This document shows, piece by piece, positions 1 to 5,819 of a DNA stretch of 21,368 nucleotides (the stretch's first letter is position 1; each line of letters opens with the position of its first letter). This DNA comes from a virus. The notes beneath the pieces are model-generated. The model was not told the origin of the DNA, made no database searches, and worked only from the letters and a program-made list of their open reading frames with translations. The stretch is taken from positions 1 through 21,368 of IMG/VR virus record IMGVR_UViG_3300036826_000337. One strand, given 5' to 3'. The position numbers were made by a program, and so were the translations under genes.

Positions 1-231
1 CGTCCGATAGTAGGAGCGCATAAACTCAGGAGCTTCACCCTGTATGCAACGAACGACAAGAAGCACCTTTTCCGGACCTTTAGCACCAATCGTGACAGCC
101 CCACCGAAAGTGCGCGTTTCCTTGCCTTCAATGTCCGTTGACGTTTTTACCGGCGTCCAAACCGATTGCTCTGCCCGCACTCCCACAGACCAAACGAACA
201 TCACGGCTAGCAGCTTCGCATGAATTTTCAT
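1..231 (-). CDS. Secreted small protein, 3' part outside window
   Basis: This is a partial gene of 77 codons that is still open at the window edge. It starts at ATG 231-229, with a purine-rich GAGGGGG/GAAAAG stretch just upstream. The N-terminus (MKIHAKLLAVMFVWSVGVRA) looks like a Sec signal peptide: basic residues, a hydrophobic core, and an A-R-A type cleavage end. The mature part (EQSVWTPVKTSTDIEGKETR, then a segment with GGAVTIGAKGPEKVLLVVRC) is polar and beta-rich, as in small periplasmic proteins. The family is not recognised. It is divergent from the + strand genes and has lower GC than the phage operon, so it could be host flank or a phage cargo gene. The reading frame and signal peptide are directly visible; the export is inferred. 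Confidence 0.7.
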   Translation of the reverse strand, partial: MKIHAKLLAVMFVWSVGVRAEQSVWTPVKTSTDIEGKETRTFGGAVTIGAKGPEKVLLVVRCIQGEAPEFMRSYYRT

Positions 232-301
232 GAGCTTTTCCCCCTCGTCACTTTTTGACATCTCGTACAGGTGAACGATTCGGAAAAGGAGCCGTTTAAA
301 A

Positions 302-327
302 ACGATGTCGTAGCATCATAGCATCGT
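302..327. promoter_or_regulatory. Candidate operator repeats
   Basis: Two adjacent copies of an octamer, TAGCATCA (311-318) and TAGCATCG (319-326), sit inside an inverted repeat ACGATG (302-307) / CATCGT (322-327). The site lies between two divergent genes, where a repressor operator would be expected. Nothing in the window shows which protein would bind. The helix-turn-helix protein encoded at 1112-1336 is the nearest candidate. The repeat is visible; the function is a guess. Confidence 0.3.
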
Positions 328-430
328 AACTGTTCAATGCGAAAATTGAGTCAATTCCTGTTACGTTCGCATCTCTAAAGTAAAGATTCTGGCTTTGAAT
401 AGCGCGAGTCGTGGAAGCTCCCCTCACAGG

Positions 431-481
431 GCTTCAATAACACGAAAGCCCGCTTGAGTGAGAAGCGGGCTCGTTTGAAGC
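431..481 (+). promoter_or_regulatory. Nested hairpin in the leader of the 26-codon ORF
   Basis: The inner stem is AGCCCGCTT (447-455) paired with AAGCGGGCT (463-471), 9 perfect pairs closing a 7-base loop. The outer stem is GCTTCAA (431-437) paired with TTGAAGC (475-481), 7 perfect pairs. The structure ends 4 bases before the AAAGGAG ribosome-binding site of the next ORF. It has only a short T run after the inner stem (TCGTTT), so it is a weak intrinsic terminator at best. An attenuator or RNA-stability leader is equally possible. Confidence 0.5.
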
Positions 482-497
482 TAGAAAGGAGACCCTT

Positions 498-578
498 ATG
501 GATCTCTTAGCGCTTATCGTTCTCCTGATCCTACTCAGGAAACGAGCGGCCCGGTTCAAAGTTGACATCCAACTCTAG
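498..578 (+). CDS. 26-residue single-TM peptide
   Basis: A short ORF starts at ATG 498 behind an ideal ribosome-binding site, AAAGGAG at 485-491, with 6 bases of spacing. The product is MDLLALIVLLILL followed by RKRAARFKVDIQL. That is a hydrophobic helix of about 12 residues and then a basic tail, so it should insert in the membrane with the C-terminus inside. This resembles small type I toxins or tiny phage membrane proteins in architecture, but no family is recognised. The strong initiation signal and the structured leader directly upstream are the main reasons to believe it is translated. It lies upstream of the three + strand genes and may share their transcript. Confidence 0.5.
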   Translation: MDLLALIVLLILLRKRAARFKVDIQL

Positions 579-637
579 ACCGGATCGAAACGGCTGGCGG
601 TTCGCGCCGCTGGCCGTTCGATGCTATTGTAACGCAA

Positions 638-886
638 ATGCCCCCGGAAGGAATGAACCGTAATATCCGAGTCGAAATCACGGACGCATCGGAGTTTCAC
701 TGCTTTCGTTTGGTTCTGAGTACACGCTCCGGGCACGACGTCGAAATCATGTTGCACGCGCGAAGCTTGGTCGATTTGATCCACCAATCTTCCATTGCAC
801 TATGCGAGTGGCAAGCGCAAACATCGGCGGATTTATTGCGGAAACTTGGGCATCCTGAGTTGATCGCATCGCCTGAGCAAGACTAA
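638..886 (+). CDS. Small hypothetical protein
   Basis: An 82-residue protein (from ATG 638) of unknown family. A second ATG at 653 is preceded directly by GGAAGGA, but with almost no spacing, so the start is uncertain (82 or 77 residues). The sequence reads as beta strands (NIRVEITDASEFHCFRLVLS, then a segment with GHDVEIMLHA) followed by helices (ARSLVDLIHQSSIALCEWQA and on), consistent with a compact alpha/beta fold. There is no signal peptide or TM segment. It ends 3 bases before the next gene, so the three small genes on this strand probably form one operon. Confidence 0.6.
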   Translation: MPPEGMNRNIRVEITDASEFHCFRLVLSTRSGHDVEIMLHARSLVDLIHQSSIALCEWQAQTSADLLRKLGHPELIASPEQD

Positions 887-889
887 GAA

Positions 890-1108
890 ATGCCACCCGC
901 TGAGGAAACCATCACACTCACGCTGCCAGCCCGCCATGCGGAAATTTTACGGTCACTCAGCGAAGAAACGGAAGTCCCCATCAGTCAGGTTGCCGCGCAA
1001 GCGATCGCTATGCTGCACGCCGTTCACATCGGCACATGGCACATTGTGAGTAATCCACAGGAAGCGATCGCCGCCGCGCGCCTGATGGATACACCCGAGG
1101 AAGATTGA
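890..1108 (+). CDS. Small hypothetical protein, ribbon-helix-helix-like layout
   Basis: A 72-residue protein. After an acidic start (MPPAEE) comes one strand (TITLTLPA), then two helices (ARHAEILRSLSEETEV and PISQVAAQAIAMLHAVHI). That order resembles MetJ/Arc-type ribbon-helix-helix DNA-binding proteins, but basic residues in the strand are missing, so DNA binding is doubtful. A third helix (NPQEAIAAARLMDT) ends the protein. It is packed between its neighbours with 3-base gaps on both sides. Family not recognised; the fold is inferred from the residue pattern only. Confidence 0.55.
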   Translation: MPPAEETITLTLPARHAEILRSLSEETEVPISQVAAQAIAMLHAVHIGTWHIVSNPQEAIAAARLMDTPEED

Positions 1109-1111
1109 GCA

Positions 1112-1336
1112 ATGGCCCCCGAAGAAACACCGGCGCTGCGGGAAGCCTACTGCTGGACGAAAGCAGATGCCGCCCGTTTCTTAGGCATCACGATTGCAAC
1201 TCTGAATAAATGGATGGTACAAGGCAAAGCACCCGACTATCGCAAAATGGGAGGTTATATCGTGCGCTTCCGGCCGTGCGATGTGGTACGCTTTGCCGAG
1301 TCGCAACCCGCCGCACGTCCCGACGGAAAGATGTAA
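1112..1336 (+). CDS. Excisionase/MerR-like helix-turn-helix protein
   Basis: A 74-residue protein. The core WTKADAARFLGITIATLNKW has the pattern of the HTH_17/excisionase family: a helix containing AARFLG, a turn, and a recognition helix containing ATLNKW. It is followed by a wing (QGKAPDYRKMGGYIVRF) with the usual G-x-x-P-x-x-K-x-G-x-x-x-R-F style spacing, and then a short helix (PCDVVRFAESQ). Such proteins act as phage excisionases or small regulators. It has a GAGGAAG ribosome site upstream and ends the + strand cluster, opposite the long leftward operon. No integrase gene is in the window, so a role in excision cannot be tested here. Confidence 0.7.
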   Translation: MAPEETPALREAYCWTKADAARFLGITIATLNKWMVQGKAPDYRKMGGYIVRFRPCDVVRFAESQPAARPDGKM

Positions 1337-1345
1337 TAACGGGCA

Positions 1346-1483
1346 TTATGTTAACTCCGCTTCGCCTCTTTTCAGCCACTTAGCAGCCGCCGTTTTTTCC
1401 GTCGCGCAAACCACAACATCTAGCGCTTTGTACCGTCAAGTTCGCCCCGTCTTCCCCTTGTCAGACTCGGAAACGGCTTTCAT
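1346..1483 (-). pseudogene. 46-codon reading frame with one in-frame TGA
   Basis: Downstream of the last clear gene of the leftward operon, ATG 1483 opens a frame coding MKAVSESDKGKTGRT. It meets TGA at 1438-1436 and then continues without a stop for 29 codons (RYKALDVVVCATEKTAAAKW and on) to TAA at 1348-1346. The second half looks protein-like: a beta strand (LDVVV) and an amphipathic helix (EKTAAAKWL). It could be a small phage gene broken by a point mutation, a recoded gene, or chance. No start codon except an internal GTG opens the second half alone. Low confidence. Confidence 0.3.
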
Positions 1484-1492
1484 GCGCTCTTT

Positions 1493-1804
1493 TCAATTCG
1501 CCGCGTCGCCGGCATTCCTATGCTCCTCACATAAAGGAATCTCGAGGTTCGAGCCGGCCCAGTGACGCATCTGCTCGATAAATTCGCACGTCTCGGAATC
1601 CTCCGGCAGCCAGTTCGCGTGCTCCTCGTTCATCGTTCGAAAGCAATGGAGATACATTGCCGGCCCTTTGCAGCGCATGCAATGTCGAAACAGAGGCGGA
1701 ATCCGGAGCCCATACTCCTCGATATCTTTGAGCCGGTACATCCGGCTCCCTGCTTCGGCAACAATCCAGTTCGTTTGCTTGCGTGGCATTTTCTTCTGCG
1801 CCAT
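1493..1804 (-). CDS. Hypothetical protein with Cys/His pairs
   Basis: 103 residues from ATG 1804, chosen because it lies just beyond the upstream stop (5-base gap). An ATG at 1849 would overlap the upstream gene by 40 bases. It contains HCMRC (a C-x-x-C pair), LHC, a lone Cys in SETCEF, and CEEH near the C-terminus. This set of Cys and His residues could bind one zinc ion. The N-terminus is basic (AQKKMPRKQ). No family is recognised. It is the last intact gene of the long leftward operon. Confidence 0.6.
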   Translation of the reverse strand: MAQKKMPRKQTNWIVAEAGSRMYRLKDIEEYGLRIPPLFRHCMRCKGPAMYLHCFRTMNEEHANWLPEDSETCEFIEQMRHWAGSNLEIPLCEEHRNAGDAAN

Positions 1805-1809
1805 CCTGT

Positions 1810-2028
1810 TTACCGCCTTTCCCGCAATCGCGTCAAAGTGAGCAGACACTCGCCCAGCTTTTGCTGCACCTGATTGTACGGATTGACATGTTCCCAGTCC
1901 TTACGCGCAAAATACCAATTCTGAATGAGACGCAATTCCTGACTGACTTCCGCCAGCGCTTGGATAGCATCGCTCAGGCGTGCATGGAAAGTGAACTCAA
2001 GGTCGATTTCGGCTGATTCGTGCCCCAT
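1810..2028 (-). CDS. Small helical hypothetical protein
   Basis: 72 residues from ATG 2028, supported by an AGGAG ribosome site (2039-2043) 10 bases upstream. A longer reading from 2109 would overlap the upstream gene by over 110 bases. The acidic N-terminus (MGHESAEIDLEF) is followed by two long amphipathic helices (SDAIQALAEVSQELRLIQNW, then NQVQQKLGECLLTLTRL). No TM segment, no known family. It overlaps the upstream membrane-protein gene by 32 bases and is 5 bases from the downstream gene, which implies translational coupling. Confidence 0.55.
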   Translation of the reverse strand: MGHESAEIDLEFTFHARLSDAIQALAEVSQELRLIQNWYFARKDWEHVNPYNQVQQKLGECLLTLTRLRERR

Positions 2029-2386
2029 TTCGCAATCGCTCCTGTACTCGCTCTCGCAATGCTTCAAAGTCGCGCTGACGTTGTTCGAAGTCCTTCCATT
2101 GACGCTCATAGATAGACGGATACCGCTCGAAAAACAGGAACACCAAGAGGGCAGCTAGAAGACCCGAGGCAAAACTCAGAACACAAGCACAGAAAAACTC
2201 ATGCTGCCGAAAAGAAGCAACAGAGGAGAGCAGCAGCAAGAGAGCCAGCATGGAGTACAAAACGATCATTTCGAAGTTCCCTCCCGCCGATTCGTTTTTA
2301 CTTTGAGCAGCTCTTTCAACTGCCGCCGCGTCGTGGTAACCGCACTGCCGCAGATAGATGGCATAGAACAAAGCTCGATAAGACAT
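1997..2386 (-). CDS. Two-TM membrane protein, holin candidate
   Basis: 129 residues from ATG 2386, which overlaps the upstream TGA by one base and has AGAGGAG just upstream. Two hydrophobic segments are clear: MIVLYSMLALLLLLSSVASF (about residues 40-59) and the run with FFCACVLSFASGLLAALLVF (about 64-83). After them comes a highly charged helical tail (ERQWKDFEQRQRDFEALRER) likely to form a coiled coil. The hairpin TM layout and charged cytoplasmic tail fit class II holins, but no endolysin lies next to it, so the role is unproven. It could equally be a superinfection-exclusion or accessory membrane protein. Confidence 0.6.
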   Translation of the reverse strand: MSYRALFYAIYLRQCGYHDAAAVERAAQSKNESAGGNFEMIVLYSMLALLLLLSSVASFRQHEFFCACVLSFASGLLAALLVFLFFERYPSIYERQWKDFEQRQRDFEALRERVQERLRNGARISRNRP

Positions 2387-2577
2387 CAGCGCTCCTCTTT
2401 CGCTTGCGCCAAAGCCCGCGCCCACCTTCGATCCTGCTCTGCCAGCGCTTGCGCCAATAACATCCGTATGAGATCGCTGCGCGTCATGCGCATGGCACGC
2501 GCCGTTTCATCCAAGCGCCCCACCAGCGCGCCGTCGAGCCGCAGCGTCAGTTTGTCGGAGGATACCAACCGTTTCAC
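2386..2577 (-). CDS. Ribbon-helix-helix DNA-binding protein
   Basis: 63 residues from GTG 2577, which overlaps the upstream stop as GTGA. This start fits the ATGA/GTGA coupling used throughout the operon better than a 150-residue reading from 2838, whose first half is low-complexity and lies over another gene. The strand DKLTLRLDGALVGRLDETAR leads into helix A, and MTRSDLIRMLLAQALAE forms helix B. This is the CopG/Arc-type ribbon-helix-helix pattern, with T-R-S-D-L-I-R at the helix start. A basic C-terminal helix follows. It probably works as a dimeric repressor; the target is unknown. Confidence 0.7.
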   Translation of the reverse strand: MKRLVSSDKLTLRLDGALVGRLDETARAMRMTRSDLIRMLLAQALAEQDRRWARALAQAKEER

Positions 2578-2783
2578 CGCTCCCCTTCCGCCTGCGCCAG
2601 GTGATAGAGAAAATTCATTAAGTACCCGGCCAGCTCCGGCGTTTCCCGCAATAGGACTAACAGCACCGCCACCGCTTCCCGCTCCTCCTGCGTGCGTGGA
2701 AACCATTTCGCCGTTTCGAAGGCTTTCAGATTCAAGGGAGGCCGAACCGGCCCGCCTGGCCCGCGGCGCATGGCGCACTTCAT
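2574..2783 (-). CDS. Small hypothetical protein
   Basis: 69 residues from ATG 2783, coupled to the upstream gene by an ATGA overlap. An alternative ATG at 2771 removes four residues. The first 20 residues are rich in Gly, Pro and Arg. The rest is helical (FPRTQEEREAVAVLLVLLRE and TPELAGYLMNFLYHLAQAE) with alternating hydrophobic faces, so it is probably a small helical bundle and not a TM protein. Family not recognised. It sits between the primase gene cluster and the ribbon-helix-helix gene. Confidence 0.55.
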   Translation of the reverse strand: MKCAMRRGPGGPVRPPLNLKAFETAKWFPRTQEEREAVAVLLVLLRETPELAGYLMNFLYHLAQAEGER

Positions 2784-3001
2784 AGCGGCATCCGTTCCTG
2801 CAGCGCGGCCGGCTCCAGCTCCTGAAACTTCTGCGCAATCAGCAGCACCAGTTCCCGTTCACGCCGCGTCAGCTTCCACGGTTCGCCCTGCAGCACCAGC
2901 CGCAGCACGCCACCGCCCGCGCAGCGATAGCGGCAGAGCTGATGCATGCGGAAACCCCAGAAGCCGGCCGGCACGAGTGCCCAGCAGTCGCGCCGCCTCA
3001 T
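2780..3001 (-). CDS. Small hypothetical protein behind the primase
   Basis: 73 residues from ATG 3001, coupled to the primase stop by an ATGA overlap. The N-terminal half has aromatic and cysteine residues (CWALVPAGFWGFRMHQLCRY) and a strand-like part (GGGVLRLVLQGEPWKL). The C-terminal half is an amphipathic helix (TRRERELVLLIAQKFQELEP). No family is recognised. Given its position, an accessory role in replication is possible, but nothing in the sequence shows it. Confidence 0.55.
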   Translation of the reverse strand: MRRRDCWALVPAGFWGFRMHQLCRYRCAGGGVLRLVLQGEPWKLTRRERELVLLIAQKFQELEPAALQERMPL

Positions 3002-5184
3002 TGCACGAAACCCCGTTCCTTCAGCGCCTCGAGCGCTGCTGGATTGATCCAGACCGGCCGGCCGTCGTCATCTTTGCCCGCGTGAAAGCCGGCCTTCGTC
3101 AGCAAATAGATCGCACGCCGCTGCATTTCGCGCGTCTGCAGGTGCAGCGGCACGCCGCAGACTTCGAAAAATTTCGCGATCGACAATTCCGGATTCTGGC
3201 GCGAATAGTAGACCAGTTTTTCCGACCATGGATCCGTCACCAGCCGCGCCTGCTGTTCCCGCTCGAACAGTTTCGCCGTTTCCATCTTCGGCCGCCAGCC
3301 GGCGCCGCGCCGGTAAAGCGCCAGCGCTTCCGCCCAAATCTGCCAGGCATCCCGCGCGAGCGCCGCCACATCCACCGCGCCCACCGCCACCGGCCAGACC
3401 AGGCGCTGGCCTTCCCCGTAGAGATAGCTCTGTTCCTCCTCCACCGTGCCCAGGAACACGCACTGCCGCGGATAGTTCATCTTGCCCCAGCGGCTGTGCG
3501 CCGGCCGGTACTGGTCATGCGTGCGCGTCAGGAATTGCCGCGCATGTTCGTATTGCAATTGCCGGCCGACGTCGGCCAGCGCCACCAGCCACACGCCGCG
3601 GAGCTGTTCGGCCGATGCCTGCCACTCGAAGCGCGACGGAAGCTGCGCGAGCAGATAGGATGCATCGCCGGCCAGCGCTTGGAAGGCCTCGAGCATTTCG
3701 GCAGGACGGCCGCCCTCGAACACGAGAATGCTTTCCGCTGCACAGCCTGGCTGGAAGAGACGCGCCACCGCGCCCACAAACCAGGCCACCGCGCATTCAT
3801 CCCAATAGAGCGCCTGGTCTTCCGCGTAGCGATGTTCGGCCCGCGGCTGCGCCTGGAAGTACTGCAGGAAAAAATTCTCCTCGAGCCGCTTCACCCCGTC
3901 CCAGCGTTCGGCCGCGATGCGTTCCCGCAACGGATGCATGGCCTGCGATCGCGCCACCAGCTCCACCGCGGCCCGCACCACGCCTTCCGAGAGTGTCGGC
4001 GTCAACTGCCGCTGCAGCCAAGCGAGAATCGAGAAGAAACGCTGCTCCTCCAATTCGCCGGCTGCGATCGCGGCCGGCAGGCCTTCGCCCAGCAGGATTT
4101 TTTCGCGGAACGCATCGTACTGGAGTTTACCGGCCCAGTCCGGATGTTCGCGCAGCGCATGCGCCGCGTTCGCCACATTCGGATGCGGCCGGCGATTGCG
4201 GTTGAGCGTCAGCCCGTTGCGCCAGGCCTCCGCTTCCCCTTCGAGCTGCTCGAAAGAAGGTCGATACAAGCGTTCCAGCCCCAGGATTGCCGGCGATTCC
4301 ATGCGACCCCAATACGGGCAAGCGGCGCAGGTTTCCTCCGCAAAGTCGCTGCGCACGCGTGCGCAGGTCACCGGCCCCGCATCCTCTAACGCATGCCGGA
4401 TTTTCTTTTCGGTTTCGCTGCGCCGGTAGCCGCGGTACGGCCGGCTGAAAGCATGCGCATCCTCGTGGCCGTTCTCGGTGCGCGCGACAATCGAGAGCAT
4501 GGCGTACCATTCCGACTCCGGCAGGCTGGCCGCGTCATCGCGTGTATGCCGCAGCCAGGCGCAGCCGGCGAGAATCGGAGGCAACTTCGGCGCCGCCAGC
4601 GGCTTCTTCCGATCGCCGGCCGGTTCGCGTGCCGAACTTTTCTGCGCCGCTTCCAGCCACGCCTGCGGCAGCTCCGCCATCGCCTGAAACCAGCCGCTTA
4701 GACCGTCCCAGGTATACTCGATGCCGCTATCCGGATGCACCGAGGGAGGCGCCAGCACATAGCAACCAGCGCCGCGCAGATCCACATGCGGCGCGAGGCG
4801 CCCGCGTGCCGCGAAATCCTCCGGCACGCGAAAGTAGAGATGCGTGCCGCCCGTTCCCGTCGAAACCGTGCGCGTCTCCGGCAGCTTGCCGTACTTCTGC
4901 TCGAGGGAAAAGAATTCTTCGCGGCCCGGTTTGCCATCGCGCACATCAATATCGACAATCAGCAGGCCGGCGCCGGCCGCCAGGCCGATATTCGCCTGCG
5001 GCTGCCGCTGCCACCAGACGCGAATCTGAAACTCATCCGTTGTCGCATCGAGTACCCCGCGTCCACCTTCCCGCTCCGGTATCAATGGCAGCTTCGAGCG
5101 CACACCCAGCGGCAGTACGCGAAACCCCGCTTTCGCATAGGCCAGCGCCGCCCGTAACAGTCGATCTGTCGCCGCGTCTGCCAT
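2998..5184 (-). CDS. Primase-polymerase fused to degenerate VapE-like helicase domain
   Basis: 728 residues, a phage replication protein. Residues about 10-180 form a bifunctional primase/polymerase (Prim-Pol) domain with the active-site pattern intact: D-I-D at 78-80, T-G-G-T-H with His115, and V-D-L-R-G at 134-138, followed by the usual YVLAPPSVH. Residues 200-300 resemble a primase C-terminal segment, with Cys274, Cys286 and Cys289 possibly binding metal. Residues about 330-650 match the virulence-associated E (VapE) superfamily 3-like helicase fold: HPLRERIAAERWDGVKRLEE, W-F-V-G-A-V-A-R-L-F-Q-P-G, FLTRTHDQYRPAHSRW, YPRQCVFLGT and VWPV. The P-loop is replaced by EGGRPAEMLE (490-499) and the Walker B segment reads WLVALADVG (532-540), so ATP hydrolysis is doubtful. 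Residues 655-728 look like a winged helix. It starts 3 bases after the upstream stop. Confidence 0.88.
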   Translation of the reverse strand: MADAATDRLLRAALAYAKAGFRVLPLGVRSKLPLIPEREGGRGVLDATTDEFQIRVWWQRQPQANIGLAAGAGLLIVDIDVRDGKPGREEFFSLEQKYGKLPETRTVSTGTGGTHLYFRVPEDFAARGRLAPHVDLRGAGCYVLAPPSVHPDSGIEYTWDGLSGWFQAMAELPQAWLEAAQKSSAREPAGDRKKPLAAPKLPPILAGCAWLRHTRDDAASLPESEWYAMLSIVARTENGHEDAHAFSRPYRGYRRSETEKKIRHALEDAGPVTCARVRSDFAEETCAACPYWGRMESPAILGLERLYRPSFEQLEGEAEAWRNGLTLNRNRRPHPNVANAAHALREHPDWAGKLQYDAFREKILLGEGLPAAIAAGELEEQRFFSILAWLQRQLTPTLSEGVVRAAVELVARSQAMHPLRERIAAERWDGVKRLEENFFLQYFQAQPRAEHRYAEDQALYWDECAVAWFVGAVARLFQPGCAAESILVFEGGRPAEMLEAFQALAGDASYLLAQLPSRFEWQASAEQLRGVWLVALADVGRQLQYEHARQFLTRTHDQYRPAHSRWGKMNYPRQCVFLGTVEEEQSYLYGEGQRLVWPVAVGAVDVAALARDAWQIWAEALALYRRGAGWRPKMETAKLFEREQQARLVTDPWSEKLVYYSRQNPELSIAKFFEVCGVPLHLQTREMQRRAIYLLTKAGFHAGKDDDGRPVWINPAALEALKERGFVQ

Positions 5185-5187
5185 CGC

Positions 5188-5622
5188 TTACCCCGCTCCC
5201 GCGGCCGGCGTGAACGCTGCGCCTGGCGCAAGCGGCCGCATCGCCTGACGCCGCTGCTTCGACGGATGCCGGCGCCGCCACTCCTGCAACTGGCGCACGA
5301 TTTCCCCGTCAATTTCTTCCTGCCGGCCGCCCTGATAATCGAAGGCCTGCCACGGCGTGAGCTGCTCCTCAAACAGCGCCGCCACTTCCACCGCCAGCGG
5401 AATCAGCGCATTTTTCGTCGTAAGCTGAGCTGCCTTTTCGCCGGAGCCGGCTGCTGCTTCCCAGATCGCAAACCAGCGGCTGCTGCCGAGTGCCACGCGT
5501 TCGATACGGAGCGCGACGGCTTGCCGGAATTGCAGCCCCAGCGCATTCCCCGCTGCCGGCCGCGGCTGCCGGAACAAAGCCCGCACGTAGTGAATATTCG
5601 CCGGCACGCCTAATCGCGGCAT
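5188..5622 (-). CDS. Hypothetical protein upstream of primase
   Basis: 144 residues from ATG 5622, with GGAGGG a few bases upstream and a 13-base overlap with the previous gene. The first part is basic and strand-rich (LGLQFRQAVALRIERVALGS), the middle has helices (NALIPLAVEVAALFEEQLTP), then a charged helix (EEIDGEIVRQLQEWRRRHPS), and the end is a basic, Ala/Pro-rich tail. No catalytic motif, TM segment or known family is visible. Because it directly precedes the primase it may belong to the replication module, or it may be the last gene of the tail module. Confidence 0.6.
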   Translation of the reverse strand: MPRLGVPANIHYVRALFRQPRPAAGNALGLQFRQAVALRIERVALGSSRWFAIWEAAAGSGEKAAQLTTKNALIPLAVEVAALFEEQLTPWQAFDYQGGRQEEIDGEIVRQLQEWRRRHPSKQRRQAMRPLAPGAAFTPAAGAG

Positions 5623-5819
5623 TCGCCCTCCGTTTCGATGCGCCGTTCCTTGCGCCAGGCCTCGAGCACCGTCTGCAAACGCCGCTCGAGTGCATACCAG
5701 TCGTACTCACGCGCCATGCGCGGCTGCGCAATACCGGCTGCGCTTAATGCCGTGAAAAGTGAGACGAGTTCGGCCGGCGAGAATTCGAGTGCAATCAACT
5801 TTTCATCCGCGCTGCTCAT
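5610..5819 (-). CDS. Small helical hypothetical protein
   Basis: 69 residues from ATG 5819, coupled by an ATGA overlap to the upstream tail gene. It is acidic at the start (SADEKLIALEFSPAELVSLF) and helical throughout, with a longer charged helix (YDWYALERRLQTVLEAWRKE). No family is recognised. The F-S-P-A-E-L-V-S-L-F part looks like a short helical protein-interaction segment. It marks the transition between the tail genes and the replication protein. Confidence 0.6.
   Translation of the reverse strand: MSSADEKLIALEFSPAELVSLFTALSAAGIAQPRMAREYDWYALERRLQTVLEAWRKERRIETEGECRD

Larger units (their letters stand above)
232..497. other. Divergent intergenic region
   Basis: These 266 bases separate the leftward secreted-protein gene from the rightward 26-codon ORF and contain no convincing protein gene. 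Visible contents are short repeats at 302-327 and a nested hairpin at 431-481, both listed separately. The middle part (about 335-400) is A/T-richer than its surroundings, which would suit promoters. I could not pick a -35/-10 pair with good spacing on either strand. Confidence 0.5.

Noticed and set aside
447-471. Classical intrinsic terminator
   Set aside because: The stem is strong but is followed only by TCGTTT and then at once by a ribosome site, so a leader structure is the better reading. Termination of upstream transcription is not excluded.
1-640. Phage attachment site at the left composition change
   Set aside because: No integrase, tRNA gene or second copy of a core repeat is visible in the window.
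1337-1492. Bidirectional terminator between the convergent gene sets
   Set aside because: A T run exists at about 1392-1398, but no stem of useful length precedes it on either strand.
2386-2838. 150-residue reading of the ribbon-helix-helix gene
   Set aside because: The first 87 residues are low complexity and overlie another gene. GTG 2577 gives a GTGA coupling and exactly the conserved domain.
2692-4389. Long + strand frame of 565 codons
   Set aside because: It runs antisense to the primase, and its product is Arg/His/Pro-rich without domain pattern. The antisense of GC-rich genes often stays open. The minus frame has clear Prim-Pol and VapE motifs.
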